Of a stretch of 48,855 nt of DNA, positions 33,705 through 41,408 are shown piece by piece; positions within the stretch are counted from its first letter, which is position 1, and each line of letters starts with the position of its first letter. Location of the stretch: the NCBI GenBank assembly GCA_004551865.1, contig SFPR01000005.1:1-48855 (forward strand), given 5' to 3'. Position numbers and translations under genes: made by a program. Source of the stretch: Bacteroidales bacterium. Lineage in GTDB: Bacteria > Bacteroidota > Bacteroidia > Bacteroidales > P3. The notes below the pieces were generated by a model. The model had not been told where the DNA came from. It did no database searches and saw only the letters and a list, made by a program, of their open reading frames with translations.

Positions 33705-34309
33705 TTGTTTGATTGAGTATATTGCTCCAACAATCGCTGAACATATTTTCCGAAAACGTCAAACTCTATGTTTACGATAGTACCTACTTGGAACGAATGG
33801 AAGTTTGTATGCTCGTAAGTGTAAGGAATAATCGACACGGAGAACATTCCCTCTTTGCTATCGACCACCGTGAGGCTCACTCCGTTCACAGAAATCGAGC
33901 CTTTCGGCACTGTGATGCTTTCTTTGTCCGTTTCGTATTCAAAAAAGTACCTCCAAGAGCCGTTTTCGTCAATAATATTGACACATTTTGCAGTCTTATC
34001 GACGTGTCCCTGCACAATATGACCGTCAAACCTGCCGTCCATTCTCATACTTCTCTCCACATTTACTTCAGTTCCCGGTTTCCACTGAGAAAGGTTCGTC
34101 CTGTCCATTGTTTCCTTCATTGCGGTAACCACATATTCCTTTTTCTCCTTGTCTAAGGCAACAACCGTCAGGCAGCAACCGTCATGTGCAAAACTCTGGT
34201 CAATCTTCAATTCGTCGGCAAGCGGACAACGCAATGTGAAATGAAAATTCGTTCCCTCTTGTTCAATCTTCACAACCTGCGAAGTCTGTTCTATTATTCC
34301 GGTAAACAT
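33701..34309 (-). CDS. ribE: Riboflavin synthase alpha chain
   Basis: The ATG at 34309 gives 202 residues and the standard start MFTGIIEQ. Two lumazine-binding repeats are visible, the first with CLTVVALDK and the second with GSISVNGVSLTVVDSKEG, ending in YTYEHTNF. It dismutates 6,7-dimethyl-8-ribityllumazine to riboflavin. ribD is 9.3 kb away. No FMN riboswitch was seen in the leader, which is short (-7 box 49 bp upstream). Confidence 0.95.
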   Translation of the reverse strand: MFTGIIEQTSQVVKIEQEGTNFHFTLRCPLADELKIDQSFAHDGCCLTVVALDKEKKEYVVTAMKETMDRTNLSQWKPGTEVNVERSMRMDGRFDGHIVQGHVDKTAKCVNIIDENGSWRYFFEYETDKESITVPKGSISVNGVSLTVVDSKEGMFSVSIIPYTYEHTNFHSFQVGTIVNIEFDVFGKYVQRLLEQYTQSNK

Positions 34310-34357
34310 ATTCTTTTGTCTGTTTTGGTTAAACAATTCATCTTTCTGCGAAAGTTG

Positions 34358-34365
34358 CAAATGTA
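34358..34365 (-). promoter_or_regulatory. -7 box for ribE-hflX-mscS unit
   Basis: CAAATGTA reads TACATTTG on the minus strand, 48 bp upstream of the ribE ATG. Confidence 0.65.
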
Positions 34366-34429
34366 AGACATTTTCTTAAAACAGCGAAAAGCAGGCTCAA
34401 AAAAAACGTTTTTTTGTTTAGCCAAACCA

Positions 34430-34503
34430 AAACGCCGTTTCACAAAAATAAAACGGCATTTTACCCGAGCGAAACGCCGTTTTATTTCGCTGAAACGGCG
34501 TTT
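34430..34503. repeat. 21-bp phased palindrome element, copy 7
   Basis: Cores are centred at 34435, 34456, 34477 and 34498 (all 21 bp), central bases C, G, C, G; the second core has one change (CATTT). It lies within the 453-bp divergent gap between ribE and the rhomboid gene. Apart from the two promoters and this element I see nothing else in that gap. Confidence 0.93.
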
Positions 34504-34702
34504 TATTTTAACCTCTACAAGTAATTGAAAATCAATACAAACTAAGAGTAAAACAACAAGAGACGACCCAAACTTGTCAGACAGCTTCATTTTTGAAATT
34601 GTACACATTGGTCAGACGATATTCGCAAACGAAAAAACAAAATCATTTTTTTGCAGTTTCAAATAAAGAAGCAATCTTCTCGTTTGAAGAGAAAAATCGT
34701 TG

Positions 34703-34710
34703 TATCTTTG
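34703..34710 (+). promoter_or_regulatory. -7 box for rhomboid operon
   Basis: TATCTTTG lies 52 bp upstream of the ATG at 34763, with GTTTG at 34682-34686 as a possible -33 element. Confidence 0.7.
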
Positions 34711-34762
34711 CAACAAATTGTCAAAAAGATATGTCAATCAATTAAACCAACACAAACAAAGG

Positions 34763-35482
34763 ATGAACTTTCAGTACGAAAACAACACAAACCAATATAG
34801 CCCCGCACAATTCTCAATCATGCCTCCGGTGTGCAAGAATTTGCTGATTATTAACGTAATTTGTTACCTTGCAACCATTGTTTTGAGGTCTCGGGGCATC
34901 AATTTGACAGAGTTGTTCGGGCTTCACTTCTTTGCAGCTTCTCATCACCATATTTGGCAATGGGTAACTTACAGCTTCTTTCACGGAAGTTTTTCACACC
35001 TTTTCTTTAATATGTTTGCCATTTGGATGTTTGGCTACACCTTGGAGAACGTCTGGGGCAGCAAACGCTTCATTCTCTACTGCCTTGTGTCGGCTTTGGG
35101 AGCTGCCTTGATGCAAGAGATTACTTACTACTTTATGTACAAGGACCTTTTGAGCGGTGTATATACTCATGTGAAAATCGATGGTGACAGAGTGCCGGTT
35201 GAAGACTACTTGAACTCCATCAACACAATAGGAGCTTCGGGAATAGTTTTCGGACTTTTGGCTGCATTCGGACTGATGTTTCCAAACACCACGGTATATT
35301 TTTACTTTCTTTTGCCGATAAAAACAAAATGGTTTGTCTTGGGCTATATTGCTTTGGAATTGCTCAATGGTGTTTTGGGAACTCCTGACGGTGTTGCCCA
35401 CTTTGCTCACCTTGGAGGAGCATTGGCAGGATTTATCTTGCTGTTTATATGGAAGAAGCAACGCGATAAATACAGATACTAA
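34763..35482 (+). CDS. Rhomboid-family intramembrane serine protease
   Basis: The 239-residue protein has about six membrane segments. Rhomboid landmarks are HLFFNMFAIWMFG (H79, N83), the nucleophile GASG (S159) and the catalytic His in HFAHLGG (about H216). Bacterial rhomboids cut transmembrane substrates; the target is unknown. A 27-residue polar insertion (about 130-156) separates the second and third conserved blocks. The ATG at 34763 is chosen over 34700 because the latter lies before the likely start of the transcript. The Usp gene begins immediately after its stop. Confidence 0.9.
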   Translation: MNFQYENNTNQYSPAQFSIMPPVCKNLLIINVICYLATIVLRSRGINLTELFGLHFFAASHHHIWQWVTYSFFHGSFSHLFFNMFAIWMFGYTLENVWGSKRFILYCLVSALGAALMQEITYYFMYKDLLSGVYTHVKIDGDRVPVEDYLNSINTIGASGIVFGLLAAFGLMFPNTTVYFYFLLPIKTKWFVLGYIALELLNGVLGTPDGVAHFAHLGGALAGFILLFIWKKQRDKYRY

Positions 35483-36325
35483 GTGGAAAACAAACAAAAG
35501 AAAGACCAATTTGTCATTGCATACATTGTAAGTTTTGAATCACAACACCCTTGTGTCGATTATGCGGTGCAGTTGGCTCGCATTCTTGGCAAAGGTTTGA
35601 TTTTGCTGTATATTTCCGACCCTTCGGCACGCTCTCTTTCGACTTCGGAAGCCGAAGTGAAGCTAAAAGAACTTAACAAAAGCCTCCCCGAAGATTTGTT
35701 TCACTCTTATGCAGCACTATCGGGAGCAAGAGAGAAAGTATTGAACGCCGTGGGAGAGTTGCTCAATGCCGTATTGTTGGTTTCGGACTGCAATCCGGAA
35801 GAAAAAGACAAGCATTCGCCCCTATATCCTCAAACACAGCTCGACAGCCTTGCCTCTTCGAGAGTTGCTTATCTGCTTTGTCCACCCGAAAGCAAGCCCT
35901 CAAACTATGATAAAGTCGTTTTGACACTTAACAATGCAAGCGAAAGCAAAGAAAAGACCCTTTGGGCATCTTATTTCGGCAGGTTCGCAAACTCGCAAAT
36001 CGTTTTGTATTATCGTCGCTACAAAGACGAATACCACCAAAAGCAGTTGAACCTCAATATAGCCTTTGCCCGCAAAATATTTGAGCAATTCAAAATTCCT
36101 CTTATTACTCTCCACAGCGAAAATACCAAAACACAACTCGACATACAGGCATCGGACTATGCCAAAGAAAACAACTGCTCCCTTGTAATATGCCAAACAA
36201 CAAAAAACAAGTCCTTTGCCGACAGACTTTTGGGATTGGACGAAGTCAGAGTGTTGAAAAACATGAAAAAAACACCGGTACTGTTTCTCAATCCGCGTAA
36301 CGACCTCTTCATACTTTGCGAATAA
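35483..36325 (+). CDS. Tandem universal stress protein (UspA-like)
   Basis: This 280-residue cytoplasmic protein appears to hold two Usp-type alpha/beta domains (about 1-140 and 145-275). Evidence is the strand/helix order and the second-domain pattern ASDYAKENNCSLVICQT followed by a typical basic tail motif (VLKNMKKTPVLFL). A clear ATP-binding G-2X-G-9X-G motif is not seen. The start is a GTG that directly follows the rhomboid TAA, which implies coupled translation. Role not known. Confidence 0.75.
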   Translation: MENKQKKDQFVIAYIVSFESQHPCVDYAVQLARILGKGLILLYISDPSARSLSTSEAEVKLKELNKSLPEDLFHSYAALSGAREKVLNAVGELLNAVLLVSDCNPEEKDKHSPLYPQTQLDSLASSRVAYLLCPPESKPSNYDKVVLTLNNASESKEKTLWASYFGRFANSQIVLYYRRYKDEYHQKQLNLNIAFARKIFEQFKIPLITLHSENTKTQLDIQASDYAKENNCSLVICQTTKNKSFADRLLGLDEVRVLKNMKKTPVLFLNPRNDLFILCE

Positions 36326-36327
36326 CC

Positions 36328-36504
36328 ATGATAAATGCCATAATAGTTCTCATACTCCTTTATTTGGTGTTTAGATTTCTGACCACTTGGTTCATTCCAA
36401 AGATGACCCGAAGAAACATCAAGCGATTTCAAGAAAAATTCAAGAGAGAAAATCCTGATATTTTCAAGTCTCGAAACAACCAAAACCAAGACTTGGAACA
36501 ATAA
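36328..36504 (+). CDS. Small single-pass membrane protein, DUF4834-like
   Basis: The ATG at 36328 gives 58 residues: one N-terminal membrane helix (INAIIVLILLYLVFRFL), then a short basic and polar tail ending NQNQDLEQ. The pattern matches short DUF4834-type proteins of Bacteroidota, which have no known function. It starts 2 bp after the Usp stop, so it is the third gene of the operon. Confidence 0.6.
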   Translation: MINAIIVLILLYLVFRFLTTWFIPKMTRRNIKRFQEKFKRENPDIFKSRNNQNQDLEQ

Positions 36505-36535
36505 AACAGTACTCTGATGTGCTAAAATGGCGTTT
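36504..36535. repeat. Decayed palindrome cores upstream of kamA
   Basis: A degenerate core AAATG-G-CGTTT is centred at 36530, and a weaker AAACA-G-TACTC lies exactly 21 bp upstream at 36509. It looks like a relic of the phased element, between the small membrane protein and the kamA promoter. Confidence 0.45.
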
Positions 36536-36563
36536 TAGTATATTGAAATTGCAAAAAAAATCA

Positions 36564-36571
36564 TACCTTTG
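36564..36571 (+). promoter_or_regulatory. -7 box for kamA
   Basis: TACCTTTG lies 31 bp upstream of the kamA ATG, with TTG at 36543-36545 as a possible -33 element (gap 18 bp). Confidence 0.75.
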
Positions 36572-36602
36572 CAGGACGAAAAAACATATACCATAATATA
36601 CT

Positions 36603-37856
36603 ATGCAAGTAAACAGAAGAAAAGAGTTGTTTCCCAACGTTACCGACGAACAATGGTACGATTGGAAATGGCAGGTAAAGAACAGAATAGAGACTTTGGA
36701 GGACTTGAAGAAGTATATCAGTCTTACTGCCGAAGAAGAACAAGGTGTAGCCAACGCTTTGAAGACTTTGAGAATGGCAATCACACCTTACTATTTGTCT
36801 TTGATTGATGTAAACAATCCAAACGACCCTGTACGTCGTCAGGCTATCCCTACCGGAGCAGAACTACACCAGTCGGAAGCCGACCTTTTGGATCCGTTGC
36901 ACGAAGACGAAGACTCTCCGGCTCCGGGACTTACTCACCGCTATCCGGACAGAGTTTTATTCCTCATAACCGACATGTGTTCGATGTATTGTCGCCATTG
37001 CACACGCCGACGCTTTGCAGGACAGCACGATTGCGAGAGTACACAAGACCGAATTGACAAATGTATAGAGTATATTGCCAAAACACCGCAAGTAAGAGAC
37101 GTATTGCTTTCGGGAGGCGATGCATTGATGGTCAGCGACAAGATGTTGGAGTCAATCATTCAACGACTTCGTGCAATACCTCATGTTGAGATTATTCGTA
37201 TCGGCTCTCGTACTCCTGTGGTTTGCCCTATGAGAATAACGGACGACCTTGTCAATATGCTGAAAAAGTATCACCCTATATGGTTGAACACACATTTTAA
37301 TCACCCTAACGAATGCACTCCGGACGCTAAGGCAGCCTGTGAACGCTTAGCAAATGCCGGTATTCCGTTAGGCAATCAGTCGGTATTGCTTCGAGGAGTT
37401 AATGACGATCCACGAGTATTCAAGAAATTGGTTCATGAACTTGTCAAGATGAGAGTTCGTCCTTACTATATATATCAATGTGATTTGTCGATGGGATTGG
37501 AGCATTTCCGTACTCCTGTCTCAAAAGGCTTGGAGATAATGGAGAATTTGAGAGGTCATACTTCGGGTTATGCCGTTCCTACCTTCGTTGTCGATGCTCC
37601 GGGGGGAGGTGGAAAAACTCCTGTGATGCCTCAATATGTCATTTCGCAGTCTCCAAACAAGGTAATCCTAAGAAACTTCGAGGGAGTGATAACTACTTAT
37701 ACCGAACCCGAGAATTATACTCCGGGAGAGTGCGATGTAGATTTCTTGAAGGGCGATGAGATAGTAAATGACGGCGTTGCAAAATTATTAAGAGGCGAAC
37801 AACTTTCGATGGAACCTGCTCACCTTGCACGCCATGAGAGAAATAAGAAACACTAA
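36603..37856 (+). CDS. kamA: Lysine 2,3-aminomutase (radical SAM, PLP)
   Basis: The 417-residue enzyme converts L-lysine to L-beta-lysine, the first step of lysine fermentation. The radical-SAM cluster motif is C126-SMY-C130-RH-C133. The PLP lysine is K338 in GGGGK. The aspartates that bind the lysine side chain in the Clostridium enzyme are present (D294 in YQCD, D331 in VVDAPGG), which favours lysine over glutamate as substrate. Numbering is one ahead of Clostridium subterminale KamA. The zinc ligands of that enzyme are lost here: D269 replaces Cys268, and the C-terminal CxCxxC is ECDVDF. Two genes resembling kamB and kamC follow. Confidence 0.93.
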   Translation: MQVNRRKELFPNVTDEQWYDWKWQVKNRIETLEDLKKYISLTAEEEQGVANALKTLRMAITPYYLSLIDVNNPNDPVRRQAIPTGAELHQSEADLLDPLHEDEDSPAPGLTHRYPDRVLFLITDMCSMYCRHCTRRRFAGQHDCESTQDRIDKCIEYIAKTPQVRDVLLSGGDALMVSDKMLESIIQRLRAIPHVEIIRIGSRTPVVCPMRITDDLVNMLKKYHPIWLNTHFNHPNECTPDAKAACERLANAGIPLGNQSVLLRGVNDDPRVFKKLVHELVKMRVRPYYIYQCDLSMGLEHFRTPVSKGLEIMENLRGHTSGYAVPTFVVDAPGGGGKTPVMPQYVISQSPNKVILRNFEGVITTYTEPENYTPGECDVDFLKGDEIVNDGVAKLLRGEQLSMEPAHLARHERNKKH

Positions 37857-37879
37857 GATCTCAAACCGACAAGTCCGGA

Positions 37880-38884
37880 ATGCCTTTTGTCAAGAAAATC
37901 CTTGAATACAAGAGTGTTTCTTTTGTCGGCATGGAAAAAAATGCGGGGAAGACTCAGACACTTAACTATGTTCTGAGCCGTCTCCGCTCTTTTAATGATG
38001 TGCATCTTGCAATCAGTTCGATAGGAATTGATGGCGAGACGGTAGATCAGGTAACCCATACAGCCAAACCCGAAATTACCATATCCAAAGGCACAAAGTT
38101 CGTTACCGCACAAGCTCTCTATTCACAGAAACAAATAGTTTCTCAAATAGAAGCTCTTAGTCGCAGCACCACCGCCCTCGGCAGATTGATAACTGCCCGA
38201 GCCATGTCGGAGGGAAAGGTATTGCTTGCAGGGCCGAGCGGAACCAAGCAGCTCAAAGACTTTATCGACACACTACTTTGCGATTGCAGTTTATGCCTTA
38301 TTGATGGTGCTTTATCGAGAATGAGTTTTGGTTCGCCATGTGTTACAGATGCCATGATACTTTCAACAGGTGCGGCGGTCAGTGCCTCGTTGGGAGTAAT
38401 GGTTGATAAAACCAAGTTTATATATGAGCTTACTATGCTGCCAAAGTATCAAGGCAGTGAGATTGAAAGCCTCAAACAAAAAGACAACGGCATATTTGCT
38501 TTGAGCAAAGGGGAGATTATCGACATGGAAATCCCTTCTCTGCTTATGATAGACCGCTACAAAGACAAGATATTCTCATTTGGCAGGACGCTTTTCGTCA
38601 GTGGCGTTCTCAATGAGAAGTTTATGAAATTTGTCTGCTCGCAAAAAGACATCGAAAATACCGAAATCATAATCAAAGACTTCACAAAAAACTTTGCTTC
38701 TGCCGAAAGCGTCAGACGATTTTTGCAAAGAGGAGGCAGGCTCAGCGTCCTATATCCGGCAAACCTCATAGCAATAACCGCAAATCCCACATCACCAAGC
38801 GGATACAACTTCAACAACGAACAAATGCTCGATGCATTGCGTCAAGCCATACCGACAGATATTTACAACGTAAAAACATTATAA
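37880..38884 (+). CDS. kamB: KamB-like P-loop protein of lysine fermentation cluster
   Basis: The 334-residue protein has a Walker A motif near its start (G17-MEKNA-GKT25), so it should bind a nucleotide. I see no transmembrane segment and no second domain that I can name. From memory, a P-loop protein and a MutS-like protein (kamB, kamC) lie between kamA and the lysine 5,6-aminomutase genes in other lysine fermenters. Position and order match here: it starts 23 bp after kamA, and a MutS-like gene follows after 5 bp. Function is not established; a role in assembly or reactivation of a B12-dependent aminomutase is a hypothesis. Confidence 0.75.
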   Translation: MPFVKKILEYKSVSFVGMEKNAGKTQTLNYVLSRLRSFNDVHLAISSIGIDGETVDQVTHTAKPEITISKGTKFVTAQALYSQKQIVSQIEALSRSTTALGRLITARAMSEGKVLLAGPSGTKQLKDFIDTLLCDCSLCLIDGALSRMSFGSPCVTDAMILSTGAAVSASLGVMVDKTKFIYELTMLPKYQGSEIESLKQKDNGIFALSKGEIIDMEIPSLLMIDRYKDKIFSFGRTLFVSGVLNEKFMKFVCSQKDIENTEIIIKDFTKNFASAESVRRFLQRGGRLSVLYPANLIAITANPTSPSGYNFNNEQMLDALRQAIPTDIYNVKTL

Positions 38885-38889
38885 ACAAC

Positions 38890-40257
38890 ATGACATTTCA
38901 ACAAGCCCTCAGCCTGTTTCCCTCTCTCAAGAGCCTCTATTCGCTCATGAATTTGAACACTTCGATGGGTCGTAAGCTGCTCCTAAGCATCGAATTCTCC
39001 ACTTCAAAAGCATGGATTGAGCAACAATGGGAGCAAAGCGAAGAATGTGAACGGTTTATTGCCACACAGAACGAACAATCGCTCCACAGATTTTACTGCC
39101 TTATGGGAGAAATTTGCGACATTGGCGGAACACTCTCACTGATTGAGAACTCGCTTGCGGCAGATGACGTAGGATTGTACGAACTCAAAGTGTTCTGCAT
39201 CAATGTCATGAAGTTAAAGAAGCAATTTGCCACATCGCTCATGCCATTGCCCGATTTAGATGAAGCAATAGCTGTTTTAGACCCCGAAGGGTTGCGATTG
39301 CCAAGTTTTTACGTCTATTCGGCATACAGCGAAGCCCTTGCAGCGAAGCGAAACGAATGGGAAAACTCCAAAAACGGCGACGACGAACAACATACTCACG
39401 ATTTGTATGTCGAATGCCTCGAATTGGAAGAGCAAGTCAGGCAAACACTCTGCCAAAAGCTCTTTGTCCACATACCAAAGCTCAAACAAGCCCTTTCCAC
39501 AGTGGCAAAAATAGACCTCTCGTTTGCAAGAGCCGAACTGACACAAGCCCTCAAACTTTCGAGAGTAGAAATCACAGAAACAAAACAGCTTTCCTACCGA
39601 CAAATGTTTCACCCTGTTGTAAAGAAACTAATGACCGAGAAAGGCAAACGCTACCAAGACATCGACATAGATGCAGGAGAAGAAGTTCTTTTGATAACAG
39701 GAGCGAACATGGCAGGCAAAACCCTCATCTTAAAGACGCTTGCCACCAATCAACTGCTGTTGCAGTTTGGCTTTAAGGCAGCCTGTACAAGTGGAACGGT
39801 ATGTCTGTTCGACAGTGTGCAGTGTTCCATTGGCGACGGACAGAACGAAGAAGAAGGATTGTCCTCCTTTGCATACGAAATAAAGACCTTGGACAACATA
39901 ATCAAGACCATGCGTAGCGGAGGCAGACATTTGGTTCTTGCCGACGAGCTTGCACGCACCACCAACCCGACAGAAGGCAGGAAGTTGGTCGAAGGCTTCA
40001 TCGGAGTATGCTCCGAACAAAACAGCCTTGCAGTTGTAACCACTCACTACTCAGATATACGTTCCAAGTGCAAGAAAGTGAGAGTCAAAGGCTTCAATCA
40101 CCACAACCTCACGCCACCAATCGACATCGAAACAATCAGCGAACACATTGATTACAGCCTTGTGGAGACCGATAGCTCGCAAGCACCCACCGAGGCCCTC
40201 AATCTCTGTCGCCTTTTGGCTGTCGATAGTCGCTGGATAGAGCTTGCAGAACAATAA
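38890..40257 (+). CDS. kamC: KamC-like MutS-domain ATPase
   Basis: The 455-residue protein has only the lever/clamp-like middle and the C-terminal ATPase of MutS. Walker A is GANMAGKT (271-278), followed by Walker B HLVLADE (about 347-353) and a MutS-type ARTTNPTEG dimer/switch segment. The N-terminal mismatch-recognition domain is missing, so it is unlikely to act in classical mismatch repair. It follows the KamB-like gene by 5 bp. The lysine 5,6-aminomutase genes kamD and kamE, expected next, are absent; a perfect terminator and a tRNA follow instead. Confidence 0.8.
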   Translation: MTFQQALSLFPSLKSLYSLMNLNTSMGRKLLLSIEFSTSKAWIEQQWEQSEECERFIATQNEQSLHRFYCLMGEICDIGGTLSLIENSLAADDVGLYELKVFCINVMKLKKQFATSLMPLPDLDEAIAVLDPEGLRLPSFYVYSAYSEALAAKRNEWENSKNGDDEQHTHDLYVECLELEEQVRQTLCQKLFVHIPKLKQALSTVAKIDLSFARAELTQALKLSRVEITETKQLSYRQMFHPVVKKLMTEKGKRYQDIDIDAGEEVLLITGANMAGKTLILKTLATNQLLLQFGFKAACTSGTVCLFDSVQCSIGDGQNEEEGLSSFAYEIKTLDNIIKTMRSGGRHLVLADELARTTNPTEGRKLVEGFIGVCSEQNSLAVVTTHYSDIRSKCKKVRVKGFNHHNLTPPIDIETISEHIDYSLVETDSSQAPTEALNLCRLLAVDSRWIELAEQ

Positions 40258-40292
40258 TACAAGGATACGCAGCGATAATACAGATATATATG

Positions 40293-40322
40293 AAAAAAGG
40301 AAGTCCTAAGACTTCCTTTTTT
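40293..40322 (+). terminator. Bidirectional terminator after kamC
   Basis: A perfect 13-bp stem (AAAAAAGGAAGTC with GACTTCCTTTTTT) has a 4-nt CTAA loop and T-rich flanks in both directions. It separates kamC from the convergent tRNA-Ser gene and seals the end of the kam operon. Confidence 0.9.
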
Positions 40323-40324
40323 TG

Positions 40325-40409
40325 CGGAAAGCGAGGGATTCGAACCCCCGGATCCGTGAAGATCGACGGCTTTCGAAACCGTTGCATTCGACCACTCTGC
40401 CAGCTTTCC
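40325..40409 (-). tRNA. tRNA-Ser (CGA)
   Basis: The minus-strand 85-nt gene has a 7-bp acceptor stem (GGAAAGC with GCTTTCC). The anticodon loop TTCGAAA lies in a stem ACGGT/GCCGT, giving anticodon CGA. A long variable arm typical of tRNA-Ser follows, then the T loop GGTTCGAATCC. The CCA end is not encoded. Confidence 0.95.
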
Positions 40410-40452
40410 ATGCTGCAAAGGTATAGCTTTTTTGCGATTTGGCAATAAAAAA

Positions 40453-41316
40453 TCAGCCTTTTTTTGTTGCAATCAGTCCTCTTTCCTTACCACGAAAGTC
40501 TTTCAGCTTTTTCGTTTGGTAACCCAATTCTGTGAAAATCAATTCCGTCTCATTACAAAGAGCCTCATTTGTTTCCAAATAAAGAACTCCGTCTTTTTTG
40601 AGATACTTTTGAGCAAACAAAGCGATGCTTCGGTAAAAGACAAGCGGATTTTCGTCCGACACAAACAAAGCCTGCCAAGGCTCATGCTCAATCACGTTTG
40701 CCCTCATCAGGCTTCGTTCGCTCTCTCTGACGTAAGGCGGATTGGAAAAGATGATGTCAAACCTCCTGTCTATGCACACATCGTTCAGAATGTCCGCTTT
40801 GAGCGTCTCTACCGCCACAGCGTTGTGTTCGGCGTTCTCTTTGGTTTGAGCAATCGCCTCGGGGTCAATGTCAATAGCCACAACACTGCTGTCATGCAAG
40901 TTCTTTGCCAAAGCAACAGCCACACAACCGCTGCCGCAACAAAGGTCTGCAATTTCAAGCCCCGGTTTTGCTTTGTTTTCATCAATCACCCTTTGCACCA
41001 ACTCCTCCGTTTCCGGACGCGGAATAAGCACCTTGTGAGACAAAAGTATATTTGCGTTCAAAAAGTCGCACTCACCCAACACATACTGCAAAGGAACATT
41101 GTTCTTCAAGTCCTTTATACCAAAATAAACCCTCAACAGCTCCGACTCACTCACCGTCAGCTCCGGCTCGGCAAGAGCCTTCACCATACCGATATGGCAA
41201 AACTTCTCGATAAGAGCATAAATCAACGTATTGACTTCCCCTTTGACATAATTTTCTGCCAACTCCTGATGAGCAAAACGAACAATATCTTTTACCTTAT
41301 TAGATGAAATGCGCAT
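40453..41316 (-). CDS. prmC: Release-factor glutamine methyltransferase PrmC
   Basis: The 287-residue enzyme methylates the GGQ glutamine of peptide release factors. The N-terminal helical domain is followed by PRPETEELV (about 100-108), the SAM motif DLCCGSG (124-130) and the catalytic SNPPYV (191-196), all typical of PrmC/HemK. The start codon lies 8 bp from the -7 box of the divergent methyltransferase gene. Confidence 0.95.
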   Translation of the reverse strand: MRISSNKVKDIVRFAHQELAENYVKGEVNTLIYALIEKFCHIGMVKALAEPELTVSESELLRVYFGIKDLKNNVPLQYVLGECDFLNANILLSHKVLIPRPETEELVQRVIDENKAKPGLEIADLCCGSGCVAVALAKNLHDSSVVAIDIDPEAIAQTKENAEHNAVAVETLKADILNDVCIDRRFDIIFSNPPYVRESERSLMRANVIEHEPWQALFVSDENPLVFYRSIALFAQKYLKKDGVLYLETNEALCNETELIFTELGYQTKKLKDFRGKERGLIATKKG

Positions 41317-41323
41317 TTTTTCT

Positions 41324-41331
41324 TACTTTTG
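41324..41331 (+). promoter_or_regulatory. -7 box for DNA methyltransferase gene
   Basis: TACTTTTG fits the TAnnTTTG consensus and lies 77 bp upstream of the ATG at 41409, in the short gap beside the prmC start. Confidence 0.6.
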
Positions 41332-41408
41332 TCGCTGCAAAATTAGCGAAATTGACTGTAAAACTGGCAAACAACAGCCTAAAATACAACAACAAAAACA
41401 TTAACACG

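Noticed and set aside
36603..37856. Glutamate 2,3-aminomutase or EpmB instead of lysine 2,3-aminomutase
   Set aside because: Both lysine-binding aspartates (D294, D331) are present, and the following genes match the kam cluster.
40325..40409. Integrated element or attachment site at tRNA-Ser
   Set aside because: No integrase, no direct repeat of the tRNA 3' end and no phage-like genes were found on either side.
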